Source: Costus lasius (lineage: Eukaryota; Streptophyta; Magnoliopsida; Zingiberales; Costaceae). Taken from it: a stretch of 64,000 nucleotides of DNA. This document shows positions 31,483-43,269 of this stretch, piece after piece; within the stretch, counting starts at the first letter, position 1, and every line of letters starts with the position of its first letter. The position numbers and the translations under genes were made by a program. Below the pieces are notes generated by a model. The model saw only the letters and a list, made by a program, of their open reading frames with translations, did no database searches and had not been told where the DNA came from. The stretch covers positions 4,154,001-4,218,000 of the forward strand of contig JANVAS020000222.1 of NCBI GenBank assembly GCA_027563935.2, written 5' to 3'.

Positions 31483-32663
31483 AGGAATTGCTTGATTCAC
31501 ATGATTGCTTGTTTGTGATCCTTGTTTGTATGATATGCTTAGATCTAAACTACATGCGAGAGTTACATATTAAGTTTGCATATCCGAAACTTGATGTATG
31601 TCTCCTTTGCGCATGTGTTGGCGCTTGTGTAGTTTTTCTACAAATCAAAAGGACTTGCGCGCCTAACTAGATCTAAAGTGCCGCCTATAATAAACCCTTA
31701 GATGGGTTGATGGGGTTGAAATCACCTCTAGTGTAGATCCATTAGTCTGATCAGACCATCTGACAGCCTAGCTGGATCGACCAGATGGCACCTGTGCGCA
31801 AGCACGAGGTGGCCATAGGTCGATTGCATCTTAGGCGTGTAGCGAGGTCTGGTTGAGACAACCAGTGAACACACATGGGTTAGGCCCGGGGTCACACCCG
31901 CTTGCCAAAACTCCTGGGGTTGTTCAGCCCTTGGCGCATGCATGGTTGACCATTAGGTCAACTCGGGTCAGTTAGGACTCGGTGCATGCAAGGGCACAGG
32001 ATCTGACCAGATGGATGAGTGGATCCCTATCAATGGACCATTGTAAGGTTATAGGGCACATAAGGAAATTAAAATTGATGCCATGGGGTTTTCAAAATTT
32101 TAATTTCATGATTGGATCACATGATAATTGATGCCATGATGCTTGTCTATTTAATCTTATGTGGGTTGCCCTATTGTGTGCTGTGCTGGGGCCTGTGTGC
32201 CTGGTTAATTATAAGTTAATATTATTGTGATCTGCGTATCACTTTTTCATTAATTTATTGTATAATTGACCTGCGAGTCAAACCTTGTCTAGATAGATCA
32301 AAATGTATTTTGATTAGACAAGAGCATAAAGGCACACATCCAAGAGGGGCATTCATCTGGTGGCGCACCTGAGATGCTTTTGGCGCTAGGGCCCTGGGTT
32401 GGACCAGATGAGATGCCAAAGAGCTCAAGTGAAGACTTAAGTAAAGTTAAGGTCTTACTAGGGTTCATGGGCTTTTACCACATAAGAGCATGCTTTCTTT
32501 TATTGCTTATATAAGTAGAATTGCATGTGTTTATCTTCTGCTATCACCATAGGACTTGCATGATAGTCAAGAAGATAAAAAGGCCGTTAAAATCCAACGC
32601 TAAAATATCAAGCTCGTAAAGCCTTCTGACGCGAAACCTCACCTTTCTGATTATCGTTGGAGC

Positions 32664-32689
32664 CGTGTTGTACCCACTCAGTGGGCACG
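32664..32689 (+). ncRNA. Leader hairpin 1 of C
   Basis: CGTG-TTGTA-CCCAC-TCA-GTGGG-CACG, the same arrangement as in B, F and E. Confidence 0.55.
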
Positions 32690-32868
32690 TCCATCTATCT
32701 TCAGACGGTGCTGGATTTCACCTGCGTGTTACAGAGTAGGGATTTATCCCTTCTCGTTGCTCAGCATAGCACGTGGTGGTCCAGGGAGTAGGTCGGGTCA
32801 GCTTGACCATGTAGGCTACATATGTGGCGCATATGGTAGCACATGGAGGCAGCCATCTCTGGGATCAG

Positions 32869-32902
32869 AGACTGTGTTGTACCAACTCAGTTGGCACAGT
32901 CT
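32869..32902 (+). ncRNA. Leader hairpin 2 of C
   Basis: AGACTGTG-TTGTA-CCAAC-TCA-GTTGG-CACAGTCT, a 13-bp stem with one 5-base bulge and a 3-base loop. It is the strongest version of this structure in the window. Confidence 0.62.
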
Positions 32903-33203
32903 GCTAGATTGCCAAGATGAAGGGGAATCGCACGGGTTGGCGATTGGCTGGGACAGCCTACCAGAAATTAATGCTTGTCATCTCTGTGCATCTTATCTCG
33001 CCTGAGCGGGACGCGGAGACCAAGTATGAAATCTGGATCCCATCTCACTAAAAGAGTGTTACTCTTTCGGACTGTTTACTGGATTTTTCAGTCAGACAAA
33101 ATAGTGAGAAAAAGAATCTTTCTTAAGTCCTGGATTGATTCTAAACATTGATACTGACCTTGCTGTTCTTGTATTGTTGTAGATTCCTGCAGCAACGAAC
33201 ACC

Positions 33204-36200
33204 ATGAGCTTCAATGTGCGATCCCTACTGGAAAGGGAGAAGTTTGCTGGGCCGAACTTCTCTGACTGGTTCGGACACCTTAAGATCGTTCTTAAGGCAG
33301 AGAGGAAACTGTATGTCCTCGAGACGGCGATACCGCCGCAGCCCGCTCCGAACGCCGCAAGGGCGGTTCGGGATGCCTACGAAAAGCACGTCAATGATAG
33401 CATTGATGTCGCTTGCCTGATGCTAGCGTCTATGACGCCACCGCTGCAGCGTCAGCATGAGGATATGTCGGCTATAGAAATTATAGCGAACCTCAAGATG
33501 CTGTATGCTGCGCAGGCGAGGACAGAACGCTATAATCTGACGAAGCTCTTCTTTCAGAGCAAACTGGCTGAGGGGAGCCCAGTGGGAGCTCACGTGCTCA
33601 AGATGATTGGGCACAAGGAGGCTCTAGAGAAACTGGGGCATACCGTCAACCAGGAGCTTGCTGTAGATATTATTCTGCAGTCTCTTCCGCCTTCTTTCGA
33701 TGCGTTCATCATTAACTTTAATATGAACAAAATCGATTGTACGCCGGCAGAGCTGCTGAATATGCTCTTGACTACTGAGGAAACTTTGAAGGGAAAGCCT
33801 TCAACCTCTGTCTTAATGGTTCCTTCCAGGAACAAGAAGAAGGGGAAGAAGGGCAAGGCCCCTGTCAAGAACTACAGTAAGGCGCTGAAACAGAAGGTGA
33901 AGCGGTCGAAGGATAACAGGTGTTTCCACTGTGGCCAGCTAGGTCACTGGAAAAAGGACTGTAAAGCGCTCCAAGGAGATAAGAGGGGAAGCATCGCTTC
34001 TGGCTCAGGTATATATGTGACTGAGGTCATGTTATCTTCTTCTACCATTTCATGGGTGTTGGACACCGCATGTGGAGTTCACATTTGTTCAAATGTGCAG
34101 GAACTCAAGAGAAGAAGGCAGGTGGGACAGCATGAGGTAGACCTACGCGTTGGAAACGGGGCACGGGTTGCTGCTGTTGCTGTAGGAGACTATTTCATTT
34201 CTTTACCATCTGGCATTGTATTAGAATTAAACAATTGTTATTTTGTACCCAGTATTACCAAGAATATTATCTCTATTCCTGCTCTTGTCAGGAAAGGATT
34301 TGCCTTTGAATGCAAGACTTCAAAGTGTGTTTTATCTTATGATAATATTGTGTATGCAACTGGTTCAATTAACAATGGGTTATTCATGTTGGACATGGAA
34401 AGTTCTGTACAAAACATTGATAATAAGAAAGCCAAGTATGCTGATGACAGCACCTTGTTATGGCATAGTCGTTTAGGCCATATAAACGAGAAGCGCATTA
34501 AGCGGTTGCATGATCATGGACTGCTGGGATCATTCTCCTATGAGGAGATTGATACATGCAAAGCTTGTTTGATGGGTAAAATGACGAAGTCTCCTTTTCC
34601 TAACAAAGGTCAAAGGGCTTCAGGTTTACTTGACCTTATACACAGTGATGTGTGTGGGCCATTTAGTAAACATGCCAGAGGTGGCTATCTGTACTTCATT
34701 ACCTTTACTGATGATTTCAGTAGGTATGGGTATGTCTATCTAATGAGACATAAAAGTGAATCTTTTGACAAGTTCAAAGAGTTCAAAAATGAAGTACAAA
34801 ATCAGCTAGGCCGAAATATCAAGGCACTTCGTTCTGATCGAGGTGGTGAATACCTAAGTCGAGAATTTACTGACTATCTAAAGGAGTATGGGATTATCTC
34901 ACAGCTCACTCCGCCAGGAACACCGCAATGGAATGGTGTGTCCGAGAGGAGAAATAGAACGTTACTTGATATGGTTCGTTCTATGATGAGTCAGGCTACT
35001 CTTCCATATTCCTTTTGGGGTTTTGCACTGGAAACAGCTGCAAAGGTACTAAACCGAGTGCCATCCAAGGCAGTTTCAAAGACGCCATATGAGTTATGGT
35101 ATGGGAAACAGCCTAGCTTGACATTTATCAGGATCTGGGGTTGCGAGGCTTATGTCAAAAAGCTCGCCTCTGGGAAACTGGAGAGCAGATCTGAGAAATG
35201 TATCTTTGTCGGTTACCCTAAGGAAGCTAAGGGTTATTATTTCTACGATCCCAAAGAGAACAAGGTATTTGTTGCTCGGACGGCCATATTTCTTGAGAAG
35301 GAGTTTCTTCTGCAAGAGGCCAGTGGGAGAGAAATAAAGCTGGATGAGAATCCAGAGGAAGGACAAAGTAGTCAAGCGCAGTTGGATGTGCCAGAGCCGG
35401 TTATTGAACAACCTGAGGCTCAGATATCACGGGAACCGCGAAGATCGGGAAGGATCCGTCGACAGCCTGAGCGCTATGACGGAATCTACATCATTAACAA
35501 TGATGAACCCCTTACTTATGCGGATGCGGTCAGTGGACCGGAGTCAGCTAGATGGCTTGAAGCTATGCGAGCCGAGATGGACTCCATGTCAGATAACCAA
35601 GTCTGGGATTTGGTTGATCCGCCTCCGGGAGTAATCCCTATAGGCTGTAAATGGATCTTCAAGAAGAAGATTGACATGGATGGTAACGTGGTTACCTATA
35701 AAGGCAGGCTAGTTGCGAAAGGTTTCAAACAAATCTACGGGATAGATTATGATGAAACTTTCTCTCCTGTAGCCATGTTTAAGTCTATTCGGATTCTTTT
35801 CGCGATAGCTGCATATTACGATTATGAGATCTGGCAGATGGATGTGAAGACAGCTTTCCTTAATGGAAATCTGGATGAGGATGTGTATATGACACAACCT
35901 GAGGGTTTCACTAATCCATCAGATCGTCATAAGATATGCAAGTTAAAGAAGTCCATTTATGGACTTAAGCAAGCATCAAGAAGCTGGAATATTCGTTTTG
36001 ATGAATCAATCTCTGAGTTTGGTTTCATCAAGAATGAGGATGACCCGTGTGTATATAAGAGGTTTAGTGGGAGCGTGATTACATTCCTAATCCTCTACGT
36101 CGATAATATCTTGATCATTGGAAATGATATTCCTGAACTACATGCGGTTAAAGCATGGTTAGGAAAATGTTTCCAGATGAAAGATCTAGGAGAAGCAGCC

Positions 36201-37079
36201 TATGTGTTAGGTGTGAAGATCTACTGGGATAGATCTAAGAGGCTTCTCGAGCTATGCCAGAGTACTTACATCGATAAGGTCCTGGAGAGATTCCATTTAG
36301 AGAATTCTAAACGTGGATATCTTCCAGTCAGACATGGTCTGAGTCTTTCAAAGAGTCAGTGTCCACAAACACAGACTGAGAAAGATGAAATGGACAATAG
36401 GCCTTATGCTTCGGCTATTGGGTCCATTATGTATGCGATGTTGTGTACTCGCCCAGACGTCGCTTACGGGTTAAGCGTGACCAGTCGATTCCAAAGTAAT
36501 CCAGGTGTGGCGCACTGGATTGCGGTCAAGAACATCTTAAAATATCTGCGGAGGACCAAAGATATGTTCTTGATATATGGTGGTCAGGAAGAACTCAGTA
36601 TAGAGGGATATACTGACGCTTCGTTCCAGTCGGACCAGGATGATTTCCGATCGCAATCAGGCTATGTTTTTAGCTTGAATGGTGGAGCAGTGGTGTGGAA
36701 GAGTTTCAAACAGTCAACTGTTGCTGATTCCACAACAGAAGCCGAGTATGTTGCAGCCTCGGAAGCATCCAAGGAGGCAGTGTGGATTCGTAAGTTCGTG
36801 AGAGAACTTGGTGTCGTTCCTTCGAGTGCTGATCCTTTGGTTATCTTCTGTGATAACACTGGAGCCATCGCACAAGCAAAGGAACCACGGTCGCACCAGA
36901 AGTCCAAGCACATACAGAGACGGTTTCACTTGATCCGGGAGATCATTGATCGAGGGGAGATCAAAATTTGCAAGGTTCATACAGATGACAATCTGGCAGA
37001 CCCACTTACCAAGCCTCTGGCGCAGCAGAAGCATGAGAAGCACTGTAATAATATGGGTTTGAGGTTTCTCAACCATTAG
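33204..37079 (+). CDS. Copia Gag-Pol polyprotein of element C, 1291 residues, altered RT box
   Basis: A single open frame from ATG 33204 to TAG 37077-37079 encodes the whole Ty1/copia polyprotein. Gag fills about residues 1-235 and is followed by a basic linker and the CCHC knuckle (240-253). The protease has LDTACG at 286-291. The integrase zinc region has H421, H425, C452 and C455, with catalytic D482, D545 and E581 (35 residues between the last two). Reverse transcriptase spans about 785-1030 with D880 in WQMDVKTAF. RNase H has D1138, E1181 and D1217. Residues 965-968 read YVDN where A, B, E, F and G have YVDD; the codon GAT became AAT at 36105-36107. Loss of an active-site aspartate should disable reverse transcription. 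W1008 and E1016 also differ from the sister copies. Confidence 0.96.
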   Translation: MSFNVRSLLEREKFAGPNFSDWFGHLKIVLKAERKLYVLETAIPPQPAPNAARAVRDAYEKHVNDSIDVACLMLASMTPPLQRQHEDMSAIEIIANLKMLYAAQARTERYNLTKLFFQSKLAEGSPVGAHVLKMIGHKEALEKLGHTVNQELAVDIILQSLPPSFDAFIINFNMNKIDCTPAELLNMLLTTEETLKGKPSTSVLMVPSRNKKKGKKGKAPVKNYSKALKQKVKRSKDNRCFHCGQLGHWKKDCKALQGDKRGSIASGSGIYVTEVMLSSSTISWVLDTACGVHICSNVQELKRRRQVGQHEVDLRVGNGARVAAVAVGDYFISLPSGIVLELNNCYFVPSITKNIISIPALVRKGFAFECKTSKCVLSYDNIVYATGSINNGLFMLDMESSVQNIDNKKAKYADDSTLLWHSRLGHINEKRIKRLHDHGLLGSFSYEEIDTCKACLMGKMTKSPFPNKGQRASGLLDLIHSDVCGPFSKHARGGYLYFITFTDDFSRYGYVYLMRHKSESFDKFKEFKNEVQNQLGRNIKALRSDRGGEYLSREFTDYLKEYGIISQLTPPGTPQWNGVSERRNRTLLDMVRSMMSQATLPYSFWGFALETAAKVLNRVPSKAVSKTPYELWYGKQPSLTFIRIWGCEAYVKKLASGKLESRSEKCIFVGYPKEAKGYYFYDPKENKVFVARTAIFLEKEFLLQEASGREIKLDENPEEGQSSQAQLDVPEPVIEQPEAQISREPRRSGRIRRQPERYDGIYIINNDEPLTYADAVSGPESARWLEAMRAEMDSMSDNQVWDLVDPPPGVIPIGCKWIFKKKIDMDGNVVTYKGRLVAKGFKQIYGIDYDETFSPVAMFKSIRILFAIAAYYDYEIWQMDVKTAFLNGNLDEDVYMTQPEGFTNPSDRHKICKLKKSIYGLKQASRSWNIRFDESISEFGFIKNEDDPCVYKRFSGSVITFLILYVDNILIIGNDIPELHAVKAWLGKCFQMKDLGEAAYVLGVKIYWDRSKRLLELCQSTYIDKVLERFHLENSKRGYLPVRHGLSLSKSQCPQTQTEKDEMDNRPYASAIGSIMYAMLCTRPDVAYGLSVTSRFQSNPGVAHWIAVKNILKYLRRTKDMFLIYGGQEELSIEGYTDASFQSDQDDFRSQSGYVFSLNGGAVVWKSFKQSTVADSTTEAEYVAASEASKEAVWIRKFVRELGVVPSSADPLVIFCDNTGAIAQAKEPRSHQKSKHIQRRFHLIREIIDRGEIKICKVHTDDNLADPLTKPLAQQKHEKHCNNMGLRFLNH

Positions 37080-37088
37080 ATTAAGTGC

Positions 37089-37098
37089 AAGTGGGAGA
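37089..37098 (+). other. Polypurine tract of element C
   Basis: AAGTGGGAGA lies one base before the 3' LTR at 37100. Confidence 0.85.
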
Positions 37099-37099
37099 T

Positions 37100-38835
37100 T
37101 GTTAGGGTATGCCCTTAAGGCTAATGTTTGAGGCCTTGGGATTGTATAAGTATCATGTAATAAACTTTTGTGTTTATATAGGCATGGTTATTATTCAGGT
37201 TGTTACCTTGTCTGCTGTAATAAGTGTACTACTGAATAATGTCTCAAAGCTGTTCAGCTTGGCTGACATGCTCTATGTCCTTAGTCGAGATATCTTGGTG
37301 AACATGAGACAGCCTTGATATGATTGAGACTAATATGAGTGCTAATCTTATAGGATGCTTCGAGCATGGAATAAGATGTAGACTCATGGGTACATTGGAT
37401 GTACTGGACAGACCCTACTGGGATATTACATTGCTTGTCACAATGTGAATAATCCTTGTAAGCAGCAAGTGGCACATTTCCTTTGACTTGAGATCACTTG
37501 TGTGTCTAAATGATGATTGTCATTGTTTTGAGGTAGTTCAATATCATTTGAAATATAATGATTATAGACTATCTTGGATGGTGAGCATGAGTCAGGTTAG
37601 GGCACTAGTGATAGATAAAGGATTGCCGTCTCCTTGTTCAAGGAGTGTGATGTTCTGAAGGGCCCCCTATATGAGATGATTGAGATAGTGTATGGCCATA
37701 CCCAGATGACTATGTTCATCTGATCTAATCATGCTCATCGTATTGGAGTTACAGGCTTGACATGCTAGTCCAATAAGAACATCCAGTGGCAAAGGAAACA
37801 TGCATGCCTTGTGAAATGATTCACACTTGTGCTATGGTTTGGGAGTAGTCTTGGAAGACTCTTTCCTTTATATCGGGAGACAGTGATGTGTTGCTAGATA
37901 CCCCTCACTGATCGTGATAACGTAAGTTATCGTTACCGACATTTAAAGGAAACCCTTAGGGTCGCACAATTTGATGATATGGCTTACTTAAGTCAGATCG
38001 TGTGAACTGAATTCTTTGAGTTCAGTTTAAGGGGTTTTGAACTCTGATCGTATGTGAGATCTGGTCTGATCATGTTTGATTGGTGAAGACCTTAGATCGG
38101 TAAGCTACGATCGAGAGTATGGATGCTAGATCGGTGAGATCAAGAGCATCGTGAGATGAACGGTCAGATCTGAAACCCTAGGGTTTGATATGGTCTAGAC
38201 CACATGGCTTGAGCTATTTCGGTTTGGTTCATGAACCAAAGTCGATTGGAATGTTTTTAGCTTGAACCGGTTCACAATTGTGAACGCATGGTTCAATGCT
38301 AAAATGCGTTTGGGTTGGCTTGAGCGCATGGCTTGATGAGCTTCCATTTATGGAAAGTCATCAAGGCCGGTTTCACTTCAACGCCTAAACGTATATGCGT
38401 TTGCTCTCTTCTCTTCAACGCCTTGGACTTTCGTTGAGGTGTGGTAGACGACGAGAAGGAGAGGTTGGGCAGGAAGAGCTCTCGGCCAAAAAGGAGGTTC
38501 ATCATCCCTTCCATACGACAAGTGCTTTGAAGAACCTTGCTAGCACAAGGATCTCAAAGAAGTGGCCGTTGATCATCTTGTGTGCGACGACAAGGAGGAG
38601 ACCTCTTTTGTTCTCTTGACTCCAAGATACGTCTCACACAATGGCTATGGTATGATCTTCCATTCATACTTGCATATCGTTAACATGTTGATCATATGAT
38701 TCTTCAAACGATCCATGGAAACCCTTGCTTCCGCTATGAAAGGGTGATATGCGCCCCTTTAGGGTTTCACCCTCTTTGCGCTCCCCCTTGAAGGGGACCT
38801 ATTAGGGATTCGCTCCCTCATGAAAGGGACCAACA
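37100..38835 (+). repeat. 3' LTR of element C
   Basis: It is 1736 bp, the same length as the 5' LTR, with three substitutions seen. It ends GGGACCAACA and is followed by the right target copy ATAGG. Confidence 0.96.
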
Positions 38836-39758
38836 ATAGGATTGCCGTCTCCATGTTTTAGGAGTGTGATGTTCTAAAGGGGCCCCCTGGATGAGATGAT
38901 TGAGAAAGTGTATGGCCATACCCAGATGACTATGTTCATCTGATCTAATCATGCTCATCATATTGGAGTTACAGGCTTGACACGCTTGTCCAATAAAGAA
39001 CATCCAGTGGCAAAGGAAGCATGTATGCCTTGTGAACTGGATTCACACTTGTGCTGTGGTTTGGGTGTAGTCTTGGAAGACTCTTTCCTTTATATCGGGA
39101 GACAGTGATGTGTTGCTAGATACCCCTCACTGATCGTGATAACGTAAGTTATCGTTACCGACATTTAAAGGAAACCCTTAGGGTCGCACAATTTGATGAT
39201 ATGGCTTACTTAAGTCAGATCGTGTGGACTGAATTATTTGGGTTCAGTTTAAAGGGATTTAATCTCTGATTGTGAGTGAGATCTGGTCTGATCATGTTAG
39301 ATTGATTAGGGCTTGAGATCGGTAAGCTTCGATCGAGAGAATTGATGCTAGATCAGTAAGATCAAGAGCTTCAGGAGATGAACGGTTAGATCTGGAACCT
39401 TAGGGTTTAATATGATCTAGACCAAATCGCTTGGGTTAATTGGTCTTTGAACCAAACCAAATTGAACCGGCTCATCAAGTGAGCGCAAGGTTCAAGGGAG
39501 AAGACGTTTGCGACTTGTTCATGAGTGCGTGAACGTTGAGAAGTGGTTTGCTATTTTTGGATAGCATGTTCTCTAATCGTGGACACGCCTCACGTTGCCT
39601 CTCTTCACGCTTCTTCTCTTGCCCTATTGTCGTCTCTCTTTTTTTTTTTGGCTCTCGACACATTCGGGTGGTGAAGCATTGACGATAAGGGAGAGGTCTT
39701 GCCAAGCAAAAGAATTCTTCTCTTCCCTTCCATTCGATCAGGTTCACTTGGAGAACCT
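38836..39758 (+). repeat. 5' LTR of D, piece 2
   Basis: It begins with the target copy ATAGG, resumes ATTGCCGTCTCC as expected from intact LTRs, and is cut after GGAGAACCT by element F (AACCT is F's left target copy). Confidence 0.93.
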
Positions 39759-41439
39759 TGTTGGGGTATGCCCTTAAGGCTAATGTTTGAGGGCTTGGGA
39801 TACTATCAGTATCATGTATAAACCCTTATGTTTATAAAGGCAATGGTTGTTATTCAGTTTGTTACATTGTCTGCTGCAATACATGTGCTTCTGAATAATG
39901 TCTCAAAGCTGTTCAGCTAGGCTGACATGTACTTTTGTCCTTAGTCGATATATCTTGGTGAACATGAGACAGCCTTGATATGATTGAGACTAATATGTGT
40001 TCTAATCTTATAGGATGCTTCGAGCATGGAATAAGATGTAGACTCATGGGTACATTGGATGTACTGGACAGACCCTACTAGGATATTCAATTGCTTGTCA
40101 CAATGTGAATAATCCTTGTGTGCAACAAGTGGCATACTTCCTCTGACTTGAGATCACTTGTGTTTCTAAATGATGATTGTCATTGTTTTGAGGTAGTTCA
40201 ATATCATTTGAAACATAATGGTTATAGACTATCTTGGATGGTGAACTTGAGTCATGTTAGGGCGCTAGTGATAGATATAGGATTGCCGTCTCCTTGTTTG
40301 GAGTGTGATGTTCTAAAGGGGCCCCCCTGGATGAGATGATTGAGAAAGTGTATGGCCATACCCAGGTGACTATGTTCATCTGATCTAATCATGCTCATCA
40401 TATTGGAGCTACAGGCTTGACACGCTTGTCCAATAAGAACATCCAGTGGCAAAGGAATCATGTATGCCTGGTGAAGTGGATTCACACTTGTGCTGTGGTT
40501 TGGGTGTAGTCTTGGAAGACTCTTTCTTTTATATCGGGAGACAGTGATGTGTTGCTAGATACCCCTCACTGATCGTGATGACGTAAGTTATCATTACCGA
40601 CATTTAAAGGAAACCCTTAGGGTCGCACAATTTGATGATATAGCTTACTTAAGTCAGATCGTGTGGACTGAATTGTTTAGGTTCAGTTTAAAGGGATTTA
40701 ATCTCTGATTGTGAGTGAGATCTGGTCTGATCATGTTTGATTGATTAGGGCTTGAGATCGGTAAGCTTCGATTGAGAGAATGGATGCTAGATCGGTGAGA
40801 TCAGGAGCATCAAGAGATCAACGGTCAGATCAAGAACCTTAGGGTTTAATGTGATCTGGACTAATAGCTTGGGTTAATTGGTCTTTGAACCAAACAAAAT
40901 TGAACCAGCTCATCATGTGAGTGCACGGTTCAAGTTAAGAGAAATATGCGATTGGGAAAAACCCTTGATCGCATGTTGAGGAGTGGCTTTCTATTTTTAG
41001 AAAGCATGATCACATACGTGACCACGCCTCACCTCTTCACTCCTATTGTTGTCGCCCCTCTCTTCTTGTGTAATTTTTGGGCATTCTCGTGGAAGAGGCT
41101 TTGACGACAAGGAAGAATCGCCAAGCAGTGGATCTCATCTTCTTCATCCCTTCTCACACGACAAGGTCACTTGGAGAACCTTGCTAGCACAAGGAGCGTC
41201 CAAGGAGCAAGCCATCGATCATCTTGTGTGTGGCGCTTTGGAGGAGAACCCCATCGTTCTCTCTTCTTCCTAGACACCATCCAATCGATGGCCATGGTAT
41301 GAGTCGCTACCATTCTATGCAATTGATTTTAAAGTTTATCATATATCATGCATTCGATCCCTAGAAACCCCTTCCGCTGCATGAAAACCTCCATATGCGC
41401 CTATTAGGGTTTCGCTCCCCGAATCTTAGGGGACTTTCA
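39759..41439 (+). repeat. 5' LTR of element F
   Basis: It runs from TGTTGGGGTATGCCC to GGACTTTCA. The hairpin (40577-40592) reads GATGAC-GTAA-GTTATC, keeping pairing through a G-U pair. The donor-like GCCATG|GTATGAG is near 41296. Confidence 0.94.
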
Positions 41440-41441
41440 AT

Positions 41442-41453
41442 TGGTATCAGAGG
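41442..41453 (+). other. Primer binding site of F
   Basis: TGGTATCAGAGG differs from the usual initiator-Met site at the last base. Confidence 0.85.
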
Positions 41454-43269
41454 AAAGTTATATGCATGTTTGTATGATTGCTTAACTTTAGTGATCCATG
41501 TTTGCGCAACACCTTAGATCTAAACTACATGCGAAAGTTATTCATGCGAAAACTACATGATGTATGATTTTTATCATTAGCGCATGTATCTGGTTGGCGC
41601 ATCCATTTAGTTTTTCTCAAAAACTTCTTTACTTGCGCGACTCACCTTAGATCTAAGTGCCGCCTGCTATAAGTCCTTAGACGGGTTAGTAGGGTTGAAG
41701 TCATCTCTAGTTAAGATCCAACTAGTCTGATCAGACCATCTGACAGCCTAGATGGGTCGACCAGATGGCACCTATGCGCAAGCATAAGGTGGCTATAGGT
41801 CGACTGCATCAAAGGCGTGTAGCGAGGTCTGGTTGAGACAACCAGTGAACACGCATGAGTTAGGCCCGGGGTCACACCCGCTTGCCAAAACTCATGTAGG
41901 TTGTTTAGCCCATGGCGCATGCATAGTTGACCACTGGGTCGACTCAAGTCAGTTAGGACTTGGTGCATGTAAGGGCAGTGGATCTGACTAGGACTGATGA
42001 GTGGATCCCTAGTAATGGACCGTTGTAAGGTAGTAGGGCGTATAAGGAAATTAAAATTGATGCCAATGGGGTTTTTCAAAAATTTAATTTCTTGATTGGA
42101 TCACATGATGATTGATGCCATTTGCTTGTTTATTTAATCTTATGTGGGCTGCCCGTGTTTAATGTGTGCTGTGCTGGGGCCTGCGAGCCTGGTTAAAATT
42201 TGTAAATTAATTTTTATTGTGATCTGCGCATCACATTTTATTTAATTTATAAACTGTAATTGACCTGCGAGTCAATCTTGTCTAGATAGATTAAATTGTA
42301 TTTTAATCAGACAAGAGCACAGAGCACATTTGGCAGAGGCGCATGCAGCAGTGGCTTGACCAGACGGGAGGTCTAGGGTTCGACCCTAGGACAGGCGCAT
42401 TTTCCCTGGTGGGCGCACATGAGCTGCAGTTGGCGCTTGGGCCCTAGGTTGGGCTAGATGAGAAGCAAAAGCCCCATGAAGAAAAGCAAGTGAAGACTTA
42501 AGTTAGGTTAAGGTCTTACTTAGGCTTAATGGGCTTTTACCACATAAGATCAGCATGCTTTCTATTTATTGTTTATATAATTAGAATTGCATGATTTATT
42601 TATCTTCTGCTATCACCATAGGAATTGCATGATAGTTGAGAAGATAAAAGACCGTTAAAATCCAACGTTAAATATCAAGCACGTAAAGCCTTCTTACGCG
42701 AAACCTCACTGTTCTGACTATCGTTGGGGCCGTGTTGTACCCACTCAGTGGGCACGCCCATCTATCTTCAGACGCTGTGTGATTACACCTGCGTGTTACA
42801 GAGAAGGGATTTATCGCTTCTCGTTGCTCAGCATAGCACGTGGTGGTCCAGGGAGTAGGTCAGGTTCGCTTGACCATGTAGGCTACATATGGGGCATATG
42901 TTAGCTATATGGAGGCATCCATCTGTGGGATCAGAGACTGTGTTGTACCAACTCAGTTGGCACAGTCTGCTGGATTGCCCAGATGAAGGGGAATCGCACG
43001 GGTTGGCGATTGGCAGGGACTGCCTACCAGAAATTAGTGCTTGTACTCTCTGTGCATCTTATCTCGCCTGAGCGGGACGCGGAGACCAAGTATGAAATCT
43101 GGATCCCATCTCACTAAAAGAGTGTTTACTCTTTCGGACTGTTTAATGGATTTTTCAGTCAGATAAAATAGTGAGAAAAGAATCTTTCTTAAGTCCTGGA
43201 TTGATTCTATACATTGATACTGACCTTGCTGTTCTTGCATTGTTGTAGATTCCTGCAGCAACGAACACC
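41454..43269 (+). other. Untranslated leader of element F
   Basis: No coding region is supported. It carries both bulged hairpins (42731-42756 and 42935-42968), the acceptor-like TTGTTGTAG before gag (ending at 43248) and an insertion of about 50 bp near 42353-42404 that is absent from B and C. Confidence 0.8.
42353..42404 (+). repeat. Small insertion with a tRNA T-arm / box B-like sequence
   Basis: CTAGG-GTTCGAC-CCTAG forms a 5-bp stem and 7-base loop as in a tRNA T-arm, with GGTTCGACC (42377-42385) fitting RNA polymerase III box B. No full tRNA fold or clear box A is present. It may be a SINE-like remnant. Confidence 0.45.

Larger units (their letters stand above)
31483..33203 (+). other. 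Untranslated leader of element C
   Basis: No coding region is supported. It holds the two bulged hairpins (32664-32689 and 32869-32902) and an acceptor-like TATTGTTGTAG ending at 33182, 21 bases before the gag ATG. E has the same leader with one extra copy of about 50 bp near 61204-61253. Confidence 0.8.
29733..38835 (+). mobile_element. Copia element C, full length with an uninterrupted polyprotein
   Basis: This is a 9103-bp element with two LTRs of exactly 1736 bp (29733-31468 and 37100-38835), primer site, leader, a 1291-codon frame, purine tract and the target duplication ATAGG (29728-29732 and 38836-38840). I see only three differences between the LTRs (near 30752/38119, 31015/38382 and 31430/38797), so insertion was recent. 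E (53992-63144, minus) is a near-identical copy. The frame is open, but the reverse transcriptase active-site box is altered, so C may depend on other copies. Confidence 0.96.
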
